A stretch of 19,478 bases of DNA from Xylophilus ampelinus (GCF_901875635.1 NZ_CABFMN010000146.1:1-19478); one strand, 5' to 3'; shown: positions 6,991 to 16,389, counted from the stretch's first letter. Numbers and translations: made by a program. The notes: generated by a model not told the origin, from the letters alone.

Positions 6991-7584
6991 ATGAACGCGA
7001 CCGAACTCAAGTCCGCCCTGCAGCGCTGGGCCGAGGCCATGACCCGCGCCGCGCCCGAGCTGAACGCGCTCGACGGCCGGCTCGGTGACGGCGATCTAGG
7101 CGCCACGCTGGAAAAGTGCGCAGCCAACGTGCAGGCCGTCTTGCCTGCGATGCCCGACACGCTGGACGGCATCTTCAGAAGCGCGGCGCAGGCCTGCGCC
7201 AAGGCTTCGGGCTCGAGCTTCGGCACCCTGCTGGCGGTCGCCTTTCTGGGCGCCGCCAAGTGGACTCCGCCACGGCAGGTATTGAGCCGCCATGACGTCG
7301 TCGAGCTGATCGAAGTGAGTGTGCAGAACCTCTGCGCACGCGGAGGTGCCTCGCTGGGCGACAAGACGATGCTCGACGCGCTGGATGCCGTCCGCCGTGC
7401 ACTGAAGCACGCAGCACCCGATGCGAATGGCCGCGCCATCGCCCTCGACGCGGTGCAGCAGTCGATCGATGACTTTCGCGACAAACCCAACAAGATCGGC
7501 CGCGCTCGCATGTTTGCCGACAAGAGCATCGGCCTGGACGATCCGGGCATGGTGGCCATCCTGCGGATGGCCCAGGCCCTCTGA
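6991..7584 (+). CDS. dhaL: DhaL-like ketose kinase, nucleotide-binding subunit
   Basis: A DAK2-domain protein of 197 residues that holds the Mg-nucleotide and transfers phosphate to the ketose bound on DhaK. The metal-binding Asp cluster is present in LDGRLGDGDLG (D28, D33, D35), although the usual DGDHG His is Leu here. GGASLGDKTMLDAL (118-131) and GRARMFADKSIGLDDPG (170-186) are the other family signatures. No DhaM phosphotransferase subunit is nearby, so the kinase probably uses ATP rather than PTS phosphate, as in DhaKL-type L-erythrulose kinases. It starts 2 bp after dhaK, indicating equimolar coupled expression. The product would be a phosphorylated ketose entering central metabolism. 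Confidence 0.9.
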   Translation: MNATELKSALQRWAEAMTRAAPELNALDGRLGDGDLGATLEKCAANVQAVLPAMPDTLDGIFRSAAQACAKASGSSFGTLLAVAFLGAAKWTPPRQVLSRHDVVELIEVSVQNLCARGGASLGDKTMLDALDAVRRALKHAAPDANGRAIALDAVQQSIDDFRDKPNKIGRARMFADKSIGLDDPGMVAILRMAQAL

Positions 7585-7635
7585 ACCGGTCGCTTGCAAC
7601 GCCCCCTGCATATCCATCCCACAAAGAAGAGACAA

Positions 7636-8625
7636 ATGAAGACGAACAATCGCCGCCTCATCCATCGACTCGCACTCGCGAGCGCCTGCATCGCCTTGCC
7701 GGTGCTGCCCCTCAAAGCCATGGCTCAAGGCGCTACCGACTATCCCAACCGCCCCATGGAGCTGGTGGTTCCCTTTGGGGCTGGCGGAGGGACCGACGCG
7801 CTGGCACGCGTCTTCGCCGATGCGATGAAGAAGCACTTTCCGCAGCCGATCACGGTGATCAACAAGCCAGGCGCAAGCGGCGCGATCGGCTTCGGCGAAG
7901 TCGCCGCGAGCCGGCCGGACGGCTACAAGATCGGAATGATCTCGGTGGAAATGGCCATCCTGCCTCATATGGGCGTGGCCAAGTTCACAACGGACGACTT
8001 CACGCCCATCGTCCGCCTCAACGCCGATCCACTTGTGCTCAGCGTCAGCGCCGACTCGCCGCTGAAGACGATCGAGGATCTGGTGAATGCCGTGAAGAAG
8101 CGATCCGAACCCATGACTTTCGGCAATGCCGGCACGGGCGGGGTCTCTCATCTGGCGGCGCTGGCCCTCCAGCAGAAGCTCGGCACCACCTTCACCCATG
8201 CGCCGTTCCAGGGCAATGCGCCCGCAATCGTGGCGCTGCTCGGCGGCCACATCGATGCGGTGATGTCCTCGCCGTCGGAGGTGGCCACCTACGTGACAGG
8301 CAGGAAGGTCCGCCCGCTGGCCGTCCTGGCCGACCAGCGCATGCCGGGGATGTTCGAGCAGGTTCCTACGCTCAAGGAGCGCAAGGTGGATCTGACCATG
8401 GGCACCTGGCGGGGGATCGCTGTGCCCAAGGGCACGCCACCCGAGATCGTGGCAAAGCTGACGGCGGCATCCACCCAGGCGGCCAACGACCCCTCCGTGA
8501 AGGAATCGATGGAGCGCCAGAGCCTGGGTTACGCCGTGGCCGACGGCGAAACCTTCAGGCGGCAGATATCCAGCGACACAGCGCTTTTCAAGCAGTTGAT
8601 CGACCAACTCGGCGCGAAGAAGTAG
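7636..8625 (+). CDS. Bug/TctC-type periplasmic solute-binding protein, orphan
   Basis: A 329-residue periplasmic receptor of the tripartite tricarboxylate transporter (TTT) family, called Bug proteins in Bordetella. It has a signal peptide (1-30, cleavage after AMA), then YPNRPMELVVPFGAGGGTD (36-54), the canonical Bug N-terminal signature. Further on are NKPGASGAIGF and FGNAGTGGVSHL, which bind the carboxylate of the ligand. The ATG at 7636 is preceded by an AAGAAGAGAC purine tract, and the signal peptide starts there; the in-frame ATG at 7594 would put 14 charged residues before it. No TctA or TctB membrane genes are in the window; the cluster instead has an ABC transporter. It could feed a TTT permease elsewhere, deliver ligand in another way, or act in signalling. 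Confidence 0.92.
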   Translation: MKTNNRRLIHRLALASACIALPVLPLKAMAQGATDYPNRPMELVVPFGAGGGTDALARVFADAMKKHFPQPITVINKPGASGAIGFGEVAASRPDGYKIGMISVEMAILPHMGVAKFTTDDFTPIVRLNADPLVLSVSADSPLKTIEDLVNAVKKRSEPMTFGNAGTGGVSHLAALALQQKLGTTFTHAPFQGNAPAIVALLGGHIDAVMSSPSEVATYVTGRKVRPLAVLADQRMPGMFEQVPTLKERKVDLTMGTWRGIAVPKGTPPEIVAKLTAASTQAANDPSVKESMERQSLGYAVADGETFRRQISSDTALFKQLIDQLGAKK

Positions 8626-8722
8626 TTCTCGCGCTCCCGACTTGCACCCCATGTGGCCATGCCGCCCAGGCCCACGGCAGGGCCAGGGCGATGGCGAGCT
8701 CATCTCTCAGGAAAAGGAAGCA

Positions 8723-8761
8723 ATGACCGAACGCATCATCGGACGGAGCGGCTCGACATGA
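8723..8761 (+). CDS. 12-codon leader ORF overlapping the livH start
   Basis: A strong AAAAGGAAG ribosome site (8712-8720) precedes an ATG at 8723 that opens MTERIIGRSGST and ends in a TGA overlapping the livH ATG (ATGA at 8758-8761). The arrangement would couple livH translation to this mini-ORF. It could also be the scar of a gene deleted in frame. Whether it is translated cannot be told from sequence. Confidence 0.4.
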   Translation: MTERIIGRSGST

Positions 8762-9630
8762 CTGGCCAGATCGTCATCAGCGGGCTGGCTATGGGCGCCA
8801 TCTACGCCCTGATCGCTCTGGGGTACGCCTTTGTGTGGCGAACGATGGCCATCGTCAACTTCGCGGCCGGCGAGTTCGTCACCTTCTCCGCGTACATCTT
8901 CGTCGCCACCTTCATCACGGCACTGGGCTTTCCGTTCGTGGTGGCGGCGCTCTCGGCGGCGGTGGTGATGGCGATCCTGGGCGCGGTGTTCTCACGCGTG
9001 GTGTTCGCGCGCCTGCAGTCGCAAAGGCCACTGGTGTCGATCATCGCCACGGTGGGCTTCGGCATCTTCCTCAAGGAGATGGCGCACATCATCTACGGGC
9101 CCGAACCGCTGATGTACCCCAGCCCGCTGGGCAACGGCGGCATCGCGCTGCTGGGCATCACCGTCGGATGGCAGCACCTGATGATCCTGGGCGTGGTGCT
9201 GGTGTTGACCGTGCTGCAGCAGATCGTCCTGCGCCGCACGATGGTCGGCAAGATGATGCGCGCCGTGGCCGTCGACCGCGACACCGCCGCGCTCATGGGC
9301 ATCCCGGTGCAGAAGGTGCTGGCCGGCACCTTTGCGTATTCGAGCGTGCTGGCTGCGCTGGCGGGCATCCTGCTCGCACCGCTCTTCTTCGTGACCACCG
9401 AGATGGGCGGCATGGTGGGGCTCAAGGGCTTCGTCGCGATGATCATCGGCGGCTTCGGCAGCATCCCCGGCGCCATCGTCGGCGGCCTGCTGCTGGGCGT
9501 GAGCGAGAACCTGGGCGCCTACTGGATCTCCTCCACGTACAAGGAGGCCATCGCCTTCGTGCTGCTGCTGCTCTTCCTGGCCGTGCGGCCCGAGGGCCTG
9601 CTGCCCGAGCGCACGGCGGACCGGGCCTGA
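8758..9630 (+). CDS. livH: Branched-chain amino acid-type (HAAT) ABC transporter permease, LivH family
   Basis: Inner-membrane permease of 290 residues with about eight hydrophobic helices. It opens with GLAMGAIYALIALGYAFVWR, followed by a NFAAGEF motif typical of LivH. The EAA-like cytoplasmic loop (MRAVAVDRDTAALMGIP) and the conserved GLKGFVAMIIGGFGSIPGAI segment follow. It pairs with the LivM half of the next gene. The start at 8758 overlaps the stop of a 12-codon ORF, with GGAG at 8745-8748. HAAT systems take not only Leu/Ile/Val but also amides, urea, aromatic acids and other carboxylates; the catabolic neighbours make a non-amino-acid substrate likely here. Confidence 0.92.
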   Translation: MTGQIVISGLAMGAIYALIALGYAFVWRTMAIVNFAAGEFVTFSAYIFVATFITALGFPFVVAALSAAVVMAILGAVFSRVVFARLQSQRPLVSIIATVGFGIFLKEMAHIIYGPEPLMYPSPLGNGGIALLGITVGWQHLMILGVVLVLTVLQQIVLRRTMVGKMMRAVAVDRDTAALMGIPVQKVLAGTFAYSSVLAALAGILLAPLFFVTTEMGGMVGLKGFVAMIIGGFGSIPGAIVGGLLLGVSENLGAYWISSTYKEAIAFVLLLLFLAVRPEGLLPERTADRA

Positions 9631-9640
9631 AGGAAACGCG

Positions 9641-11515
9641 ATGAACATGTTCGCGCGCAAGCTCCTGCTGCTGGCCATCCTCGCCGGCTTCGCGGTGCTG
9701 CCCTGGGTGGGTGGCATCAACACCTATTGGCTGCACATCCTCAACCTGACCTGGATCGCGTCGATCGCGGCGCTGGGCCTGAACATCGCCACCGGCATGA
9801 CCGGTCAGATCGTGCTGGGCCAGGCCGCGCTGATGGGCGTGGGCGCCTATGCCACCGGTCTGGCGGTCGCGCGGCTGGCGCTGCCGTGGTGGATCGCACT
9901 CCCCGGTGCCGTGGCGGTCGCCGCGCTGATCGGCGTCGCGATGGGCCTGCTGGCGATGCGCATCAAGGGCCACTACCTGGCCATCGTCACGCTCGCGCTC
10001 AATGAGATCTTCCGCCAGGTGGTGCTGAACGAAGACCAGGTCACGGGCGGCCCGATGGGCCTGCGCGACGTGCCCGCGCCGACGATCTTCGCCTCGTGGG
10101 GGCCGGACACCGATGCGCAGCTGTACCTGCCGCTGCTGCTGGTGATGGTCGCCGTCTACGCGCTGGCGCTGCGCATCTACGGGCGCCGCATGGGCCGCCA
10201 GATGCGCGCGGTGCGCGACGACGAGCTGGCCGCCGAATCGATGGGCGTCAACTCGCGCAGCACCAAGATCCGCGCCTTCGTGCTGTGCAGCGTGTTCGGC
10301 GCGCTGGCCGGTGGCCTGTACGTGCTGACCAACGGATTCATCTCGCCCAACAACTTCGTCATCGTCGAGAGCGTCAAGCTCCTGCTGATGACCGTGATCG
10401 GCGGCCTCGGCTCCATCGGCGGCACCGTGCTGGGCGCGGCCGTGGTCACGATCCTGCCCGAGGCACTGCGCGACCTGCAGCTGTACTACATGGCTGCGTT
10501 CGGCCTGGGCGTGGTCGTGGTGCTGCTGGTGGCGCCGCGCGGCCTGGGCATCGTGGGCGACTGGCTGCTCGCGCCCTGGCTGCCGCGCACCGAGCACGGC
10601 CGCCAGTCGGGCACGGTGCTGGCCATCCCGAAGGACGAGGCCGCGCAGGCCGCGGCCGCCTCGCGTCCGCCGCCGCCCGGTGCCGATGCGCCGGTGCTGA
10701 TGCGCGTGCGCGATGTCTCCAAGCACTTCGGCGGCGTCTACGCCTTGCAGAAGGTGGGCTTCGACGTGCGCCAGGGCGAGATCCTCGGCGTGATCGGACC
10801 CAACGGCTCAGGCAAGAGCACCTTCATCAACACCTGCGCGGGCATCGTGCGGGCCGACGAGGGCCGCATCGAGCTCGGCGGCGAGGACATCACGGCCCTG
10901 CCGGCCTGGGACATCCATGCCCGCGGCGTGTCGCGCATCTTCCAGAACGTGCGGCTGTGGGAGTCCATGACGGTGCTCGAGAACGTCATGCTGGCCTGGC
11001 GCACGCCCGACGGCGAGGCACCGCCCGCCGACCCGGAGGCCGCCGCCCGCGACGCCGCCGGACGCGCGCTGGACTCGATGGGCATCGCCTTCCTCGCCAC
11101 GCGGCGCGCCGGTGACCTGTCGTTCGGGCAGAGCCGCATGGTCGAACTCGCGCGCGCGATGGTCACCCAGCCGCGCCTGCTGCTGCTCGACGAGCCGGCC
11201 GCCGGCCTGCGCGGCGGCCTGATCATGGAGCTGGCCGACATCCTGCAGAAGCTGCGCGCCCAGGGCACGACCGTGCTGGTGGTCGAGCACCGCATCAAGC
11301 TGGTGATGGCGATGTGCGACCGTGTGGTGGTGCTCAACATGGGCGAGAAGATCGCCGAGGGCACGCCGACCGAGATCCAGGCCGACCCGCAGGTGATCGA
11401 GGCCTACCTCGGCGAGCGGGCCGGCTACGACGCCTCCCCCGCCGCGGCGGCCCACGCCTCGGCCGAGGCCACAGCCCCTGCCCATGCGGCCGTGCCGCGC
11501 ATCCGCACTGCCTGA
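9641..11515 (+). CDS. Fused HAAT ABC transporter permease-ATPase (LivM-LivG)
   Basis: A 624-residue fusion. Residues 1-300 are a LivM permease, with GLNIATGMTGQIVLGQAALM (46-65), the cytoplasmic loop MRAVRDDELAAESMGVN and IGGLGSIGGTVLGA (253-266). A Pro/Ala-rich linker (about 315-350) leads to a LivG ATPase: Walker A GPNGSGKST 386-394, signature LSFGQ 493-497, Walker B LLLLDEP 513-519, switch His 550. The C-terminus has a 30-residue Ala/His tail. LivM and LivG are more often separate genes; here no stop or restart separates them and both halves look intact, so this is a real fusion, not a missed frameshift. Ribosome site AAGGAAA lies just before the ATG, 10 bp after livH. Confidence 0.92.
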   Translation: MNMFARKLLLLAILAGFAVLPWVGGINTYWLHILNLTWIASIAALGLNIATGMTGQIVLGQAALMGVGAYATGLAVARLALPWWIALPGAVAVAALIGVAMGLLAMRIKGHYLAIVTLALNEIFRQVVLNEDQVTGGPMGLRDVPAPTIFASWGPDTDAQLYLPLLLVMVAVYALALRIYGRRMGRQMRAVRDDELAAESMGVNSRSTKIRAFVLCSVFGALAGGLYVLTNGFISPNNFVIVESVKLLLMTVIGGLGSIGGTVLGAAVVTILPEALRDLQLYYMAAFGLGVVVVLLVAPRGLGIVGDWLLAPWLPRTEHGRQSGTVLAIPKDEAAQAAAASRPPPPGADAPVLMRVRDVSKHFGGVYALQKVGFDVRQGEILGVIGPNGSGKSTFINTCAGIVRADEGRIELGGEDITALPAWDIHARGVSRIFQNVRLWESMTVLENVMLAWRTPDGEAPPADPEAAARDAAGRALDSMGIAFLATRRAGDLSFGQSRMVELARAMVTQPRLLLLDEPAAGLRGGLIMELADILQKLRAQGTTVLVVEHRIKLVMAMCDRVVVLNMGEKIAEGTPTEIQADPQVIEAYLGERAGYDASPAAAAHASAEATAPAHAAVPRIRTA

Positions 11516-11578
11516 GGCGAACCCCTTCACCCATCCCGAGGCCCGCAAGGGCATCGACCACAACCTGGAGACAAGAGA

Positions 11579-12720
11579 ATGAGATTCGTGCAACGCCCCT
11601 TGCTGTCCTGCCTGTCGGCCACGCTCACCCTGGCCGGCGCCTTCTCGCTGGTCGCGCCCGCCGCCGCGCAGGAGACGGTCACCATCGGCGCCGCCGCGCC
11701 GCTGACCGGCCCGCGCGCCAACCTCGGCCGCTACTTCAGGCAGGGCGTGGAACTGGCCGTGGACGAAATCAACAAGGACGGGGGCGTGCTCGGCAAGCCG
11801 CTCAAAGTGGTCTTCGAAGACGACCAGGCCGACAACCCCAACGTGGCCATCAACGCGATCAACAAGCTGATCAAGGTGCACAAGGTGACGGCCTTCGTCG
11901 GGCCGCACTTCTCGGTGGCGCAACTGGCCACGCAGAAGATCTACTGCGACAACGCCGTGTCGGTCACCGGTGCCAGCGGCGTGCCCGTCACCGCGGCCGG
12001 CTGCAAGACGGTGATCCGCAACCGCGCCAACGACAACCTCAATGCCAAGGCGCTGGTCGAATACGCGCGTGCCCACCTCAAGCTCGACAAGATCGGCGTG
12101 CTGTCGATCAACGACGACTTCGGCAAGGCCGGCGCGGTGCGCGTGATCGAGCAGATCGAGGCCGCGGGCCTGAAGCCGGTCGCCGTGGTGTCGCACAACC
12201 CCGAGGACAAGGACTTCTCAGCGCAGCTGGGCCGCCTGCGCGATGCCGGCGCGCAGATGGTCATCATGTGGACCCACGACAACGAGGCTGCGCTGATCGT
12301 GCGCCAGGCCAAGCAGTTGGGTTTGAACATGAAGTTCGCGGGCAGCACTTCGCTGAGCCAGCCGGTGTTCGTGAAGCTCGCCGCCGATGCGGGCGAGGGC
12401 GCCCTGAGCTCCAGCGACTTCGTGCCGAGCAACCCCGACCCGCGCGTGCAGGAGTTCGTCAAGAAGTACGAGGCCCGCACCAAGACCGAGACCGAGCTCT
12501 ATGCCGCCACCTACTACGATGCCACCTGGCTGCTGGCCAAGGCGATCAACCAGGCCAAGTCGACCGAGCCGGCCAGGATTCGCGAGGCCTTCACCACGCT
12601 CACCCACAAGGGCGTGCTGGCCGACTACAAGTGCATGCCCAACGGCGACTGCAACAACCAGATCAACATCATCGAGATCCAGAAGGGTCAACCGGTGGTG
12701 AAGACCACGGTCCGCTTCTG

Positions 12721-12721
<1 letters not shown>
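11579..12721 (+). CDS. livK: HAAT ABC transporter periplasmic substrate-binding protein, LivK family
   Basis: A 380-residue periplasmic binding protein with a classical signal peptide (cleavage after APAAA, residue 30). The type I fold begins with TVTIGAAAPLTGPRANLG (34-51), the LivK/AmiC-like opening. ELAVDEINKDGGVLGKPLKVVFEDDQADNPNVAINAINKL follows as positions interpretable as lobe 1, and GPHFSVAQLA is a ligand-loop region. Several Cys residues (for example CDNAVS and GCKTV) suggest a disulphide. Ribosome site GGAG at 11567-11570 precedes the ATG. The stop overlaps the livF ATG by one base. The ligand is unknown; genome context suggests the acid degraded by the surrounding enzymes. Confidence 0.92.
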
Positions 12722-13488
<767 letters not shown>

Positions 13489-13567
13489 CCATGGCAGCGC
13501 ACCAGCCTCGTTCGCCGCGTGCTGCTCCTGCGGCTGCGCAGTGTCCGCCTGGATCCTGGATCACACG

Positions 13568-14974
13568 ATGACCGACGTCGACCGTGGCCTCGTCTCGCAG
13601 CGCGTGGAAGCGCTGCTGCCCCTGCTGCGCGAGCGCCTCGGCGATCGCGTCTCCACCGCTGCGGCCGTCCTTGAACAGCATGGCGGCGGCGGCGAAGGCG
13701 TGCCGATCAGCAGCCTGCCCGATGCGGTGGTCTTCCCGCTCGACAACGACGAGGTCGCCTTCGTGCTGCGCGCGTGCAACGAAGCCGCCATCCCGATCGT
13801 GCCCTTCGGCACCGGCACCTCGCTGGAGGCACACGTGGCCGCGGTGCAGGGCGGCCTGAGCGTCGACCTGTCGAAGATGGACCGCATCCTCGACGTGAGC
13901 GCCGACAGCCTCGACTGCCGGGTACAGACGGGCGTCACGCGCCTGCAGCTCAATGCGGCGGTGCGCGACCAGGGCCTGTTCTTCCCGATCGACCCGGGCG
14001 CCAATGCCAGCCTGGGCGGCATGGCCTGCACGCGCGCCTCGGGCACCGCAGCGGTGCGCTACGGCACGATGCGAGACGCCGTGCTGGGCCTGACGGTGGT
14101 GATGGCCGACGGCCGCATCGTGCGCACCGGCACGCGGGCGCGCAAGACGGCCGCAGGGCTGGACCTCACGCGGCTCTTCGTCGGCAGCGAAGGCGTGCTG
14201 GGCATCGTCACCGAGGTGCAGCTGCGCCTGTGGGGCCTGCCCGAGACAGTGCAGGCGGCGGTGTGCCAGTTCGACGACCTGTCGTCGGCCGTGCAGACGG
14301 TGATCGCGACCCTGCAGGTCGGCATCCCGGTGGCGCGCATCGAGCTGCTCGACGACGTGCAGATGGCCGCCTGCGTCGCCTACTCCAGGCTCGAAGGCTT
14401 CGAGCCGCTGCCCACGCTCTTCATCGAATTCCACGGTGGCCCGGCCGCCGTGCGCGAGCAGATCGAGACGCTGGAGCAGATCGCCGGGGATGCCGGAGGC
14501 CGCGGCTTCCGTTGGGCCGAACGGCCCGAGGACCGCAGCAGGCTGTGGAAGGCGCGGCACGACGTGACCTATGCGAACCTGGCCCTCCGCCCCGGCTGCC
14601 GCATGATCGGCACCGACGCCTGCGTGCCGATCGCGATGCTGGTGCAATGCATCGAGGAGACCAGGGCCGATGTGGCCGCGAGCGGACTGATCGCGCCGCT
14701 GGTCGGTCATGTGGGCGACGGCAACTTCCACCTGGGCATCGTCTTCGACCCGAAGAGCGAGGACGAGCACTCGCGCGCCGAGGCGCTGGCCGAGCGCGTG
14801 GCGATGCGTGCCATCCGCCTGGGCGGCACCTGCACCGGCGAACATGGCATCGGCCTGCATCGCATCCACCAGCTGGAGGCCGAACATCCAGAAGGCGTGG
14901 AACTGATGCAAGCGATCAAGCGCGCGCTCGATCCGAAGGGCATCATGAATCCCGGCAAGATGCTGCGTGCCTGA
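13568..14974 (+). CDS. FAD-linked oxidase/D-2-hydroxyacid dehydrogenase, GlcD/LDHD family
   Basis: A 468-residue flavoprotein of the VAO/PCMH family, close in layout to D-lactate dehydrogenase (cytochrome) and glycolate oxidase subunit GlcD. The FAD-binding region carries VPFGTGTSLEAHV (78-90) and IDPGANASLGGMACTRASGT (141-160). The C-terminal cap carries GHVGDGNFH and TCTGEHGIG, the latter near a family-conserved active-site His. It would oxidise a 2-hydroxy acid to a 2-oxo acid and pass electrons to a cytochrome or quinone, supplying the 2-oxo acid that a pyruvate-type aldolase needs. I chose ATG 13568 over the in-frame GTG 13541: GGATC lies upstream, while GTG has no ribosome site. No GlcE or GlcF gene accompanies it, so it acts as a single-subunit enzyme. 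Confidence 0.9.
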   Translation: MTDVDRGLVSQRVEALLPLLRERLGDRVSTAAAVLEQHGGGGEGVPISSLPDAVVFPLDNDEVAFVLRACNEAAIPIVPFGTGTSLEAHVAAVQGGLSVDLSKMDRILDVSADSLDCRVQTGVTRLQLNAAVRDQGLFFPIDPGANASLGGMACTRASGTAAVRYGTMRDAVLGLTVVMADGRIVRTGTRARKTAAGLDLTRLFVGSEGVLGIVTEVQLRLWGLPETVQAAVCQFDDLSSAVQTVIATLQVGIPVARIELLDDVQMAACVAYSRLEGFEPLPTLFIEFHGGPAAVREQIETLEQIAGDAGGRGFRWAERPEDRSRLWKARHDVTYANLALRPGCRMIGTDACVPIAMLVQCIEETRADVAASGLIAPLVGHVGDGNFHLGIVFDPKSEDEHSRAEALAERVAMRAIRLGGTCTGEHGIGLHRIHQLEAEHPEGVELMQAIKRALDPKGIMNPGKMLRA

Positions 14975-14993
14975 CCAGAACAGGAACCGACCC

Positions 14994-16022
14994 ATGAGCA
15001 ACACCTCCCGCAGCACCGGCTGGGGCTTCATCGGCGCCAGCACCATCGCGCGCGAACACATGGTCGGCGCCGTGCGCGCCCAGCCGGGCCACGAGGTGGT
15101 GGCCGTCGCCAGCGGCGACGCCCCGCGCGCGCAGCGCTTCGCCCAGGAGAACGGCATCGCCAAGGGCTACGGCAGCGTCGATGCGCTGCTGGCCGACCCG
15201 GCCGTGCAGGTGGTCTACATCAGCAGCACCAACGACCAGCACCTGGCGCAGGCGCTGGCCGCCATCGCGGCCGGCAAGGCGGTGCTGTGCGAGAAGCCGC
15301 TGGCCCTGTCGGTCGAAGACGCGCGACGCATGGCCGATGCGGCGCGCCAGGCCGGCGTGCTCTTCGCGACCAACCACCACCTGCGCAACGCCGCCACCCA
15401 CCGCAAGGTGCGCGAGGTGGTGCAGGCCGGCCGCATCGGCAAGCCGCTGTTCGCGCGCATCCTCCACGCCATCTGGCTGCGCGAGCAGGTGCAGGGCTGG
15501 CGCGTCGACCGCCCCGGTGCGGGCGGCGGCGTGATCCTGGACATCGGCACACACGATGCCGATGCGTTGCGCTTCATCCTCGGCAGCGAACCGGTCGAGG
15601 CCATCGGCATGAGCCAGCGAGGCCCGCTGTCGAAGAACGGCGTCGAGGACGGCGTCATGGCCGTGCTGCGCATGAGCGACGGCGTGCTGGCGCAGATCCA
15701 TGCCGCCTACACGGTGCGCCATGCGCCCACCGGGATCGAGATCCATGGCGACGCCGGCTCTGTCGTGGCCAGTGATTCGATGACCACGCGGGCTGCGGGC
15801 GAAGTGTTGCTGCGCACAGCCGCGGGCGAGGAAATGCTGCCGGTCGAACAGGAATCGCTCTACGTGCGCGGCGTGCGGCGCTTCTGCGAGGCACTCGAGG
15901 GACGCGGGCGGCCGACGGCCGATGGCCTCGATGGCGTGCGCTCGCTGGAGGTGGCCTTGGCGATGGCGCAAGCCTGCCACACGGGGCGGGTGGTGACGAT
16001 CGGCCCGGTCGAGCCCCGCTGA
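14994..16022 (+). CDS. Gfo/Idh/MocA-family NAD(P)-dependent oxidoreductase
   Basis: A 342-residue dehydrogenase. Its Rossmann domain starts WGFIGASTIAREHM (10-23), with the glycine loop slightly modified from GxGxxA to GFIGAS. The family-defining EKPLAL (100-105) supplies catalytic Lys 101. The C-terminal alpha/beta domain has GGGVILDIGTHDADALRF (177-194), giving the conserved Asp 183 and His 187. Such enzymes oxidise or reduce hydroxyl groups of sugars, inositols and sugar acids. The ATG at 14994 is preceded by AGGA at 14982-14985; the gene begins 19 bp after the FAD oxidase gene and ends the cluster, 60 bp before the second selC. Together with the FAD oxidase it implies two oxidation steps on a polyhydroxy substrate. 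Confidence 0.92.
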   Translation: MSNTSRSTGWGFIGASTIAREHMVGAVRAQPGHEVVAVASGDAPRAQRFAQENGIAKGYGSVDALLADPAVQVVYISSTNDQHLAQALAAIAAGKAVLCEKPLALSVEDARRMADAARQAGVLFATNHHLRNAATHRKVREVVQAGRIGKPLFARILHAIWLREQVQGWRVDRPGAGGGVILDIGTHDADALRFILGSEPVEAIGMSQRGPLSKNGVEDGVMAVLRMSDGVLAQIHAAYTVRHAPTGIEIHGDAGSVVASDSMTTRAAGEVLLRTAAGEEMLPVEQESLYVRGVRRFCEALEGRGRPTADGLDGVRSLEVALAMAQACHTGRVVTIGPVEPR

Positions 16023-16082
16023 AGCCGCCGAAGAGCACCCTCGGCAAGTCGTCCTTCGCCTTGCGTTCCCGCCCTCATGGGG

Positions 16083-16175
16083 CGGAAAGCAGCCGGAGTC
16101 GAACCGACCAGGAAGCGGCTGGCGCCCCCTACCGGGTTTGAAGCCCGGGCGCACCACCGGGTGCGTTTGCCTTCC
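16083..16175 (-). tRNA. selC: tRNA-Sec (selenocysteine, anticodon TCA), copy 2, CCA not encoded
   Basis: On the minus strand this folds as a selenocysteine tRNA nearly identical to copy 1. The 8-bp acceptor stem (5' half 16168-16175, 3' half 16084-16091) includes one G-T pair, the anticodon TCA is at 16139-16141, and the long variable arm pairs GGGGGCG with CGCTTCC. The T-arm has GGTTCGACTCC and the discriminator is G at 16083. The three following bases read CCC rather than CCA on the tRNA strand, so CCA would have to be added by tRNA nucleotidyltransferase. The variable arm is one base shorter than copy 1. Intact selB lies beyond on the same strand, separated by an acyltransferase gene, so this copy is probably the native one. 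Confidence 0.9.
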
Positions 16176-16210
16176 AGAACAAAATTCAACCCCCATGCCG
16201 CTTCGCGGCT

Positions 16211-16234
16211 CCCCCTTCCTCTGCGCGAAGGGGG
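16211..16234 (-). terminator. Strong hairpin between the acyltransferase 3' end and selC
   Basis: CCCCCTTC (16211-16218), an 8-base loop and GAAGGGGG (16227-16234) form a perfect 8-bp stem. It lies 3' of the acyltransferase gene on the minus strand and 36 bp before selC copy 2. There is no T tract, so intrinsic termination is uncertain; it could instead be a processing signal or a repeat. The rest of 16176-16301 shows nothing else recognisable. Confidence 0.35.
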
Positions 16235-16301
16235 CGCTCCCAGCGGCCTGGCGGAGCCAGTTCCGCGGGAGCCCTGAGTCGGGCCGTGCCCGATCGGGCG
16301 A

Positions 16302-16384
16302 GGCGGCGCGATTCTAGGGGGCAGGCCTGCGCCCTACCTCTTTGGGGTCCCTGCACGCCGCAGCGGGTATTCGGGCGCGTCGGG
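16302..16384. repeat. Conserved block between selC and selB, copy 2
   Basis: Counterpart of 3509-3590. It includes ATTCTAGGGGGC (TAGAAT on the minus strand, a possible selC -10 hexamer at 16311-16316), TGGGGTCCCT and AGCGGGTATTCGGGCGCG. It ends six bases before the stop codon of the acyltransferase gene. In copy 1 the same block runs straight into selB sequence instead. Confidence 0.75.
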
Positions 16385-16389
16385 CACCT

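Noticed and set aside
11314..12720. A long upstream extension in the livF frame
   Set aside because: The translation is Arg/Gly/Pro-rich and antisense-like over livM-livG and livK; LivF begins at 12721.
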